Assembly: GCA_030159075.1 (NCBI GenBank)
Contig: BROG01000515.1
Coordinates: forward strand, 248,001-312,000
DNA from: Atrina japonica
Taxonomy: Eukaryota; Mollusca; Bivalvia; Pterioida; Pinnidae
Length of the DNA: 64,000 bases
Reading direction: 5' to 3'
The notes beneath the pieces are model-generated. The model ran no database searches. It saw only the letters and a program-made list of their open reading frames with translations, and was not told the DNA's origin. Both the position numbers and the translations under genes were made by a program. This document shows positions 28,601 through 40,600 of this stretch, piece by piece; positions within the stretch are counted from its first letter, which is position 1, and the number at the start of each line of letters is the position of its first letter.

Positions 28601-31600
28601 AGTTAAATAGCCCATCACAGTACTTGCAGTCATGACATCATCTAGAAAAATGATAATAGAATGAGCAAGGTGAAGGTCACTCTTGACCTAACCAATTCTC
28701 TCCGATTTCTACCTTCACCTGAAATTCATGTACAGTTTTCTTCCCAATATATGCCACCACCTTTTGTTTTTTCATAATTTTGGCGATATAACTGGTTTGG
28801 CAGTGTATCGAGGTTTACAATTTTTTGAGGTGTGATAGTATTCATGTCTTTAATCCCTTTTGTAAATCATATCCCATTTACAACTCAATACTGTAATAAT
28901 TAATCCCTGCTGTATATCATATCCCATTTACAACTCAATACTGTAATAATTAATCCCTGCTGTATATCATATCCCATTTACAACTCAATACTGTAATAAT
29001 TAATCCCTGCTGTATATCATATCCCATTTACAACTCAATACTGTAATAATTAATCCCTGCTGTATATCATATCCCATTTACAACTCAATACTGTAATAAT
29101 TAATCCCTGCTGTATATCATATCCCATTTACAACTCACTTCCATTTACAACTCAATACTGTAATAATTAATCCCTGCTGTAAATCATATCCCATTTACAA
29201 CTCACTTCCCTAATTTGGGATATTTTGGTCGTTGTTTAAGTTTTCCCAGTTTGGTTACCTTATTAAATGGCCAAAATTATACCAAATTTTTTAAGTTTTA
29301 GTTTATATCCCCAATCTAGTCATAATTATATTTTGTAAACACACAACAACACAATATTTTTCTAACTCTCATGGTGACAAGAAATGAAAATTGTTACACT
29401 CGATTACACTGGTATCCGGTTGTATTTCCGCTTCTGTGAACAAAAGTGTAGTAGTCAGCCAGGGGACAGCTTAACACTCGATGTTCGATTTATCTCCCTT
29501 CGCCAATGAATCAGTGGCAGATGGTGGTATGCGGGATTTGGTGTTATTTGGGGGAGAACTGTATTTAGCATGGCCAAATTTTGTTGATGTGACACTTATT
29601 GAGATGTTGATTTCATGCTAATATCATGTGAATTATCACCTGACATATTATGTGATAATGAAATATATTTTTCTGTTGAATTTGGTGAAAAATCGCTAGT
29701 TAAAGGTAGTGGAAACATATTCCAGAATCTGGATTCCAGAATCATTTCTGTTGTACAAACATTAAACTGTGAAAGTAAGGGCAGCAAAATGTGGAAAATT
29801 GAAAAATATTAGGGCAAGGAAATTAGAGGAATTAACAGTAATTAATGTCAAATTCATGATACTTTGAGGAGGAATTAATTTAAAAAGACAATGAATTAGT
29901 GTAGTCAGAAATGAGGAAGAGTTTTGAGGTCAAAGGTGAAGAACATGCACATCATGTGATGATTTCTCCAACATCTGTAAAACTTAGGGACCTTATCAAA
30001 AGTTCTATCAGCCATGTTGTTTTTTCATTCAGAGTATTAAGAATTTCTTGAAACTAAAAATACGTTATTTTCAACAGGGTAAAGAAAGATTGGCAGATGA
30101 GAAGAGAAAACAATTAGCTGATGGCTGTAAAAGTGATCACATTATGTTGATTAAAGCTTTTGAGGTAAATAAAATACAATTACTGTTTACCTGAAAATAT
30201 CCCCCCCCCCGGTTGATTTTGCCCCATTGTTTTTGCTCCTGGTTGTTTTTGCCCTTTTACAACAGAGGACATATTCACTGTGCCTTCAATTTGCTCTAAA
30301 TCACCATAGCAATGACATGTACATTGTATGTCTGTACTTCAGTCATTTAGTTTGAAAATTTCGCTGTAATGCTAAATTGGCCTTCTCATCAAAGGACAAA
30401 ATTAGCAAAAATTAAACGGAAGCAAAAAATTGCAGGTATGAAGTATTGCAGTATGTATATTGATTAGAAGTCAGATAATGATGAAAAGAGTTAATGTTTG
30501 TGTACAAGTTAACTCCCTTGGAATTAAATCTAATTATGCATGTGGAATACAATCTAAAAAATTTGGCCTCCAGAATCATGACACAATTTTAGACTTATTT
30601 TTAATTTTTAGAATTATAACAGATTTTCAAACTGAAAAAATTATTTTTACAGAACTCTAGAATTGAAGCTTAACTCATCCACCCCTGAAAACCAATGGAC
30701 TCTTCTGTAAATCAATGACTTAGACCAGTCCAAATGTGTCTTTAGGGGTGAATGGGTTAAATCAGGGTTTCTGCTGGCATTAGCATTTTCCGCATTTTGC
30801 GAATATTTTTCCAATTCGGCGAATAAATTTATGATTTGGCGAAAAAAGTTGTGAATGCTTATAATTTCCGCATTTCAAAACCTTTTCAGTAAAGAGAACG
30901 ATCCTGAACTGTAAAATACTAAGATAAACTTGCTTGTGTATACCGGTGTTTTTATAGCACTGCAAATAACAATAGAGGGTATGGAGTGGTCGGACGCGGC
31001 GTTAATTAATCACAACACTGATTGAAATGATTACTCAGTCCAATCGTCCCTCTTGGGTAGGGCCTACACAGGTAATCGTTGCGATGTCAGTGTGTGCATC
31101 GAAAGCTATTGGGTTATGAAATTATTTGAAGCGACTGGTTACAGGTGATCGGAAATCGCATAAAAAGTTCTGTAACTACTATTACTTACTTTAAAAAGGT
31201 AAATTATCGACGTTTTTAATTAGGTCAGCTTCGAGCTTGAAAAAAGTGAAGTAGATCTAATCTTGAATGTTTCATACTTTCTCTTGTACACGTAAAATTC
31301 ATGTACGCACCTAGCAATGCATATTTTTAAACCAGTTGCTTTTAGGTGTCATCGCTATGGTCACAAATAATTCATTACATTTTGACTACAACTGCAATGT
31401 TTGGCCCCCTCCCCAACTGATTCCGTTTAGCTACATCACGATATTAAAGCTTCTTCAAGAGTGCCATCTACCGGACCTCGTCGTATGCCTATATACGGAA
31501 TGTTAAATGACTGATAACCAATCAAATTTAGAGACGTCGATTCTATTTTTAAATTCTCAAAGCACATGGCGAAAAAACGTGGTGACTGACATTGCACTGC

Positions 31601-34600
31601 CGATTGACTTTTAGCAAACGGAATATAACTAAAACAAGGATGAGATGTCTCTGGGTCAAGATATCGACTTATGGTCTCCAGGATTTTATTTCAAATAACA
31701 AATTAGTGTGACTTTCACTGTTTTTAAATGTCAACGCAAACACACCGCAACTGCTGAACTTAAAAAAGTAGTGCAAGAAACGTAATATTGCTGGTATGTT
31801 AAACCATCAAACTGCTCATAAAATGTTATTGTTTATGTCCATTATATTTTTTAACATCCAGGAATAGGTTAAAAGTAAATGTATTTCACACACACACATA
31901 CAAAAATAAATGGATATGATCAAAATATGGAAAATCACCCCAGAGAAAAAATTCTAAATCTGCTAGAACTAAAAATAATCCTTTAAGTACACGTGTTTGC
32001 TGTCAAATTGAAATTATCACTGAATTAAATTTCAGATTTGGTCAAAACTTTGGCCGATAAATTAAAAATCCAGAGGAAACCCTGGTTAAATGTTAGATTA
32101 ATTTATATCCCTGTACACAGAGGTATTTAAAAGTGGTTGGCAAAGAACACACATATGTACTCTCATTTTCAGCTGTGTCACAAAATGTCCAGAAAGCTAA
32201 TGTCAACCCCTGGTGTTGTCAGTGGTGCAATCCTTAAAATCAGCCCTCTCATATGGTACCATGACCTTTAACCTGCTGACCTAGATAATGCCATTTGACT
32301 TACTTTTTTGACATGTTAGATGAGATGTGGTCACCTTATGTTGTCTTCTAAAGACACATTTGGACTGGTCTAAGTCTCTGATTTACAGAAGAGTCCATTG
32401 GTTTTCAGGGGTTGATGAGTTAGTTGGCTAAGGTGGTAAATTACCTTCTTTTTTTCAGAATTGGGAAAGAACAAGACGAAGAGGAACAAATCGACAGTTT
32501 TGTTGGGATTACTTTTTGTCAGAAAATACACTTAAGGTATGTAATGGAAAAGCACATATAGATATCCTCGAGACACCATTTTTCGCATATTGGTAGTTCT
32601 TGTACGTAAAGTTTATATGTAAATAAAACAACCTAAAACCTATGATTATCAACAGATGATTGTAAAATTTGGCTAGTTAGATAATCACCTGGAAATGACA
32701 AAAATATCAAAGAATATTGAGAACAGGATACCAGAATGTGTGATTATTGATGTGTGGAAATATATGGTCCGATGATATTAATTGACGGAGGCATCAACAT
32801 TTGTATTGGTCCTTTGTCTAGACTGTTTCTCCACATTGGAGGACAGTAGATCAGTGAAGTTTGGTACAGATCAGTGTGTTTAATTACACAGTGTTTGTCA
32901 GAGCATTGGCGAAACACCTTCTTCCATTCACACTGGAATGTTGTATTTAAACATTCGGATTCATTTCCAACAAAGGTCATGAATAGGATTTAAGACTTTG
33001 TGATTATATATAAGATTTACTGTAGCTAATTGATGAGAAAAATAATCTACGTCTGTGGTTATATTTGATGACTTGTTTACGAGTCAAGGCATTTTATATT
33101 TCAACAGCTTCTAGAGAACATGAAGAAACAGTTTGCACAGGTTTTGTTTGACATTGGCTTTGTCGGGAGCTCCAACCCAAAAGATCCTGTTGTTAATTAC
33201 AACTCAGGTATGTTATGTTAGAATATACTCAATCCTGTTCATAAGAACCATGTTTGTTTGTTGGAGATTCAGGCATATTGTCGCCCAGTGTACCAACATT
33301 TTGGTTTGGTAATAAATGTGGTAAAATCAGAAATTTACAAAAATATTTTAAAGTGTTTTGTCATAAATATTGATTTTCACTGTATTTTGAGGTTTAAACA
33401 TGAGGAATCAGACTTCATTTATTTCCTCAGCAGGATGTAAAAATTTTAATTTGTTCTAGATTGATTTAAATTTGATCTGAGGTCACCTCCAGTTTGAAGC
33501 CATTATAAGAGCTATTCATGCATGATCAACCAGGTAAACAACAACAGATGTCAGAGAGTAACAAACTCAAAAGTAAAAGAAAGTGATCCCTAACAGATTC
33601 TGCAAGAACAAGGAGTAGATCTGGTGTAATATCTACCTTGAACAAAAACAGGATATATATATGGGGGATAAGTTTGCAAGCTAATGTGCTATTTTCATCA
33701 GTATTAATGCATTACCTCCGTACCTCAGTATTAATGATAAGAGTCAAGGACAATGTCTAAAATTCCTTTTGGCAGTTTGTCTATCATGTGCATCTTTGGA
33801 ATCTGGGTTATTGCATAATAAATCAGATTTAAGTGACAGAACACCCTCATTAAGGACATTTTTACGTGATATTGATGATTTTTAAGATACAGAAACATTA
33901 TTTAATTCTGTTTTAAATTAATAACCATTCATTTTCAACGGTGAAAAAAAAAAGATTTTGGGGTGACAATATGCTTTTGTGATTGTATTTGCTGTTGTAC
34001 AGGAGAATTGTAAAGTATACATGTTATACATCAATTGACTGTGGCTAAAAATAAAGATAAGTGTTGTAATTGCAGGGGCCAAATTTAGCATTTTTGTCTC
34101 ACTAGTCAGACTAGATGGGGGAAAATTTTTACTTGTCCTATAACATATAACATATTCATAAGCTCAAAAATGGTACAGAGAATTACCCATTTGACATGTA
34201 TATTTACTGAAATGATACCAGAATTACCTTAATTACATGTATCTATTTTTTATTTTATATTCGTATGAGTCAAAGCAACTACGATTATCTTAGTTTGAGC
34301 TGAGAAAAAAAAATTTAGGGACTGATTAGGTAATTCTTGTGTTCAATGTGTTTACACACTTCATTAATCATTGCTCATGTTTATACAGATTTTCTACTAG
34401 TCAACCAGACTAGCTGAAGCACAACCTTGACTAGCCCAGTACAAAAGTTACTAGTCTCGGACTGGCAGGCTGCTGCTAAATTGGAACCTGAAATGGCCAT
34501 CAATATATGGAATAAAAATGATTTGAATTCTGCATAAACTCATGATTATGGCAATATTGATCAGTTCCATTAAAGCATATTCATTGAATACAAACTAACG

Positions 34601-37600
34601 ATCTAACTACCTTATATGGGATATGTTTGTGTCATTGTGTCTGGTGATTTTATTTCCTAAAAACTCTTATTTTAGAATTTTTCACTGTCTATGTCAGAGG
34701 CTTTAAATTCTAATACAGGATTTTCCATCCAAACAATATGAAATTCAAAACTAAGCCAGCATCAACAAAACCAAGCCAATATTGAAAAACTTTGCCAATA
34801 AAAAGTCACATGACCAAACTGAAATTCAAGCGACAGCAACCAACATTTGTTTTTCAAATTGAATTGTACACACATCTTTTCTGTGCAGCATTGGCCTAGT
34901 TGGATCTCATGTTGGATGAGTTAATTAATAATATGCTCATTAATTGGCGATTTCCATTTTTGCCAGTGTATTACATCTCGGTTTGTCATATGGCATGGCA
35001 GTAGCTTGAATGAGTCATCCATTACCTAATGATAACTACTTTTGGTAGTAGATTCAACATCATTTTTACTTGCACTGGCATATCTTCTGTGTCTACCATT
35101 CTTCTGGAACTACTTTTGTAAATGGAATTCCATTCCTCTAAGATATTTGATGACGTCATTAATGTCACATGCAGTGTTTTGGCATTAGAGTATACTCCCA
35201 TGTGATATGAACTCTAAAAGAGGAGTAAATATTAAATTTGTGTACACATATAGCTAAATAAGGGACATGTCATAAACACAAAACCACACAAATGTTTCTA
35301 TCCGTATCATTAGACTGTACTTGATCGTTGTAGTGTAAGGATTCAACTTGACCTACGCTTTCATTGAATACAACGATCGCCTGTAGCCTTATGATACGGA
35401 TAGAAACAATTGTGTAATTTTGTTTATGTCTTACTCTTTTTTATCAGCACTCTAGTTTCTACATTTCACACACAAATTTATAAAACTTGATATCTGGTTT
35501 TTTAAGTATGTCAACAGCTTGGTTTTTGTACTGCTTGCTCCCTTATTTACAGAGTTACTGGCCTTTGTAGCGAGGGGATCTACAGCATTTATGATGCCTT
35601 GTTATCATATGTAAAACTCTGTATTCTTTACATCATTGTTTTTCCATACTTTGATTTCAGCAAATCATAAATTAGTTAAAGCTGTTTTGTGTGCAGGATT
35701 ATATCCAAATATCGCCCACATAACGAAAGTTCCAAATCCACGCAGTCGACGGAAAGGGTAAGAATAAACAGGTTATTTACTTTCATTTTGTTGTTTTTTA
35801 GGGAAAGTGGGCTTTTCTTTTTATATTTTATAGTAACTTTATGGACCCAAGACCATAGACAGGTCAAAATTTGTTGATCTTTATCTATAGCTTTTTCACA
35901 TTATTACTCATTTAACAAAGATAAATTGATCATGTACCAAAGCAACAAATAATATATCTTTTCTGTTTATATTTGTCTTTCAGTCCGGTAAAATTAAAGT
36001 TAAAAGACCAACAGAAGGTGTCCATCCATCTGAAATCCGTAAATGCTACGGAAACGGAGTTTGATTCTGCTTGGATGATTTATCACAAAATGATGAAGAC
36101 AACCAGTGTCAGTATACTAACATCATCTCTTGTGAAAGTTGTGCATGATAATTAGAGCTGAAAATGCTTGTAAATGAATAGGAAAATGTGAATGAATAGG
36201 AAACTGTGAATGAAAAGGAACGTGCCATTTTAAAATAGGTAAAAAAAGTTTGTGTGATATTTCGAGATGAGTAAAAAAGGTGGACATTTTGAGATGCTTA
36301 AAAAGATTGGGTGTTGTTTTGAGATAAGTAACAATATTGTGTGACGCTTTGAGATCAGTAACAAGATTGTGTGACGTTTTGAGATCAGTAACAAGATTTT
36401 GTGACGTTTTGAGATAAGTAACAAGGTTGTGTGACGTTTTGAGATAAGTAACAAGATTGCGTGACGTTTTGAGATAAGTAACAAGATTGTGTGACGCTTT
36501 GAGATAAGTAACAAGATTGTGTGACGTTTTGAGATCAGTAACAAGATTGTGTGACATTTTGAGACCAGTAAAAAGATTGTGTGACATTTTGAGATCAGTA
36601 ACAAGATTGTGTGACGTTTTGAGATAAGTAACAAGATTGTGTGACGTTTTGAGATAAGTAACAAGATTGTGACGCTTTGAGATCAGTAACAAGATTGCGT
36701 GACGTTTTGAGATAAGTAACAAGATTGTGTGACGTTTTGAGATAAGTAACAAGATTGTGACACTTTGAGATCAGTAACAAGATTGTGTGACGTTTTGAGA
36801 TAAGTAACAAGATTGTGTGACGTTTTGAGATAAGTAACAAGGTTGTGTGACGTTTTGAGATAAGTAACAAGATTGTGACGCTTTGAGATAAGTAACAAGA
36901 TTGTGTGACATTTTGAGACCAATAAAAAGATTGTGTGACATTTTGAGATAAGTAACAAGATTTTGTGACGTTTTGAGATAAGTAACAAGATTGCGTGACG
37001 TTTTGAGATAAGTAACAAGATTGCGTGACGTTTTGAGATAAGTAACAAGATTGTGTGACGTTTTGAGATAAGTAACAAGATTTAGAGTGTAGAATTGTGA
37101 CTAGTATAAAATACTGGTACTTATTAAATGAATGAACGCTTGTCAGAGTTCATTTATTGTCGATATGGATGCCTTTGAGTGACGCATTAATAGAATGGTG
37201 CCCAGTAGAATATGAATATTTATCCGTCACCCAAACTGCTATCATATTCACAATCAGTGCACTCTGACAAGAGTTCATTTGTTATATTTACATGCTTAGT
37301 TTTTGAATTGAAAAACAAAACAATGGAATCAAATAACCGACCTTATACATGATCAATGTCATTATGATAGAACAGCGAAGTTCAAGGTAGAACAGTGAAG
37401 TATAGAGTTATTTTTGTGAATGAAATATCTTGGTGTGATGTCATATTATGAATCAAGCTACATCATTGTGTGACATCATATGAGGAACTTCATTTATAGT
37501 TGATATGAACACCATCTAGATTAACACCGAGTCTATGGGAGAGTACTGTGGGAACTGTAAAATTTATAAAATGATTTAAAAAAATTTGAAAGTGAAAATG

Positions 37601-40600
37601 TAATAAATGTGCGCGTGCAAAATTTTGAGATGAGAAATAAAAGTTTGTAGAATTGTGAGTGAAATAAAAAAGGTTTTGATTGTGGGAATGTTTGACAGTC
37701 AATTATGAAGAGTAAAGAATAATCCGAATATTTGAGATCATAAGAGTCTGTCATGAGTATCCATGTGAATTCTCACCCTGGGGGTTGAACATTTCAGTCA
37801 GGGATGAGGCTTGCAGAGTTCCTGGGTGAAATATTTTAAGTCTGAGGGTGAGAATTCCCTATCTCACTCTGACTGACTCACAATGAATTATTTTTCTCCC
37901 ATTAGATTTTTTTAAGCTACCTTAATTTCACAAATTTGTATAAAATCTTTAAATTTTTAGTACCATATTTTATGGCCTATAGTTCGATGTGGGAGATAGA
38001 TCGATTGGCCGATTTTTGGTAAAAATCTAGGTTTAAGTAATAGGTAGGTCGAAGTGGAAGACAGGTCGATGTCAGCAGAGATGAAAACATGAACGGGAGA
38101 ACACAAAAATACATCGTTTATGTTTAATAACTGGTGCTAAAACGATGGTAGCCTACCAAAATAATCAGAGAAATAGTTCTATTTTACTGTACATTATTAG
38201 ATAGGACTGTGATTAAAAAGCTTACAAGTTGCATTTTATCATACTTAACATCACTTATATTACTCGTGTGTACTGATTATGTGTACATACATCGCTATTA
38301 TGTTACCTGTCAAATCATCATTAAATTCTTTATGCCGTTAACACAAGCGACCTCAATCCTTGTCTTATCCTTACATTGGCCTAAATTATTATGTAGCTGC
38401 AATTGTCAAACAATTAAATATTCAAGGTTGAGTGTCAGTTAATTTATGTAACAGTTTTTCCAAAACTTTCCCAACTTCAAAGACTGCTGTGCGATCCTTA
38501 TCAGTTGAAGGTCATGTTCCAGTGAACACAGCTTGTAGTGTCCTGAAAGTCTGAATGAAGACTTCAACTTCAAAGTGGTACTGAGATAAGGGAATAACTC
38601 AAAATTATAAACTGTACAGTATAAATATAATGTAAACAATTTATTATTATTATGCAGTTTCTGACACAGTCTTGAATTCCAATGATATTGTAACTTGAAA
38701 AATCATTATTTTTCTCATGATTATGAACACAGTGCATTATGTACACACAAGGTCACATTTAATAGTTCTATTAAGTGTAAATACAAATTGGTGTTTGGAG
38801 TAGGCCCCTAGATTATCCAGTGAAAAATATTGAAATACGATGTTAAAGTGGGGAAATGCAGATACAAGTTAAATATTTCACTAAGATAAGTCGATGCGGT
38901 GAATAGGTTGAGGTCACAACTTTGGAGAAAAAAAAATATTGACCTATAGGTGTAAAATACAGTAATCAAAAATTGATTGTTAAAAGTTGTTTTTTTTTCT
39001 CAAAAAATCAGAACGTTATTTTAAAGTATATACTAAAGTATGTACCAGAAAAATAAAGGATGTGTTAAAGCAGGAGGGAGAAAAGAAAATATTAGTCCCA
39101 GCTTATAGGGTCACATGCTCATGTGAGAAAGGTGGATCTCATGGGGCTTTCTCAGATGGGAGAATCCTATCTCACATGGGCAGTAATGCAAGATAAGATT
39201 AGCCTGAATGTTTGAGATAAGAATAGCTTGAATATCTTGAGATAAGATTAGCCTGAATGTTTGAGATACGAATAGATTTAATGTTTGAGATAAGAATAGC
39301 CTGAATGTTTGAGATAACATTTTGGGAAACTTTTTTATAATTTCAGGTTTCACTCTTTGACTGCAGTACTGTGTCACCATTTCCTCTTCTTTTCTTTGGA
39401 GGATCTATAGAGACGGGTACCAGTACTCTTGTAAGTATAAAAGATGTATACAGTACTCTGCATTTCTAAATTTTGTAATAGAAAATAAAATTATGATAAA
39501 GAATGTTTGAAAACAAGTTGAAGTATTAATTGTTAATCAGTTTTGATGGTCATGATAAAATGAACAAAAAAAAATGACTACATGGTGTTCAAATGTATTA
39601 TCTTGAGCTAGGTTGTGACAGGCAGTGCTATTGTATTATCTTGAGCTAGGTTGTGACAGGCAGTGCTATTGTATTATCTTGAGCTAGGTTGTGACAGGCA
39701 GTGCTAATGTATTATCTTGAGCTAGGTTGTGACAGGCAGTGCTAATGTATTATCTTGAGCTAGGTTGTGACAGGCAGTGCTATTGTATTATCTTGAGCTA
39801 GGTTGTGACAGGCAGTGCTAATGTATTATCTTGAGCTAGGTTGTGACAGGCAGTGCTAATGTATTATCTTGAGCTAGGTCGCGACTCGGAGTGCTAATGT
39901 ATTATCTTGAGCTAGGTCGGGACACAGGGTGCTAGTGTATTATCTTGAGCTAGAACGGGACACAGGGTGCTAGTGTATTATCTTGAGCTAGGTTGGAACA
40001 CAGGGCACAGGGTGCTAGTGTATTATCTTGACCTAGGTTGGACACAGTGTTTATGTATTATCTTGAGTTAGGTCATGATAGGGAGTTCTGATGTATCGTC
40101 TTGAGCTGGGTCACAACACAGAGAGCTAATATATTATCTTGAGCTAGGTTGTGACACGGAGTGCTAAAGTATTATCTTGTACTAGGTTGCGACACGGAGT
40201 GCCAATGTATTGTTTTGATCTAGGTCATGACGGAGATCTAATGTATCATCTTGAGCTAGGTCGTGACAGGGAGATCTAATGTATCATCTTGAGCTAGGTC
40301 GTGACAGGGAGATCTAATGTATCATCTTGAGCTAGGTCGTGACAGGGAGATCTAATGTATCATCTTGAGCTAGGTCGCAACAGGGAGAGTTAATATATTT
40401 ACATACCGACTCTTATTTCCTTCATTGCAAGTATACAGACCGGTTGCATTTAAAATCAATGCTTGACACACAGCTGTTCAGCTGTTACGTCATATGAAAC
40501 CCCCCCCCTCCCGAAAAGTCAACTATATAGAATGAATTTCATATTCAGCTGACTACAGATTCACTGAAAATGGTAATATTTATAAATATAAGGATTGTAT

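Noticed and set aside
29596..29812. Overlapping 63- and 65-codon frames on opposite strands
   Set aside because: No family resemblance, no splice fit with DHX36 and no repeat conservation; expected by chance in 64 kb.
36123..37078. Minus-strand frames of LLISKRHTI / [10 protein letters not shown] repeats
   Set aside because: Same artefact from a 30-bp intronic array; overlapping frames switch at single-base deletions.
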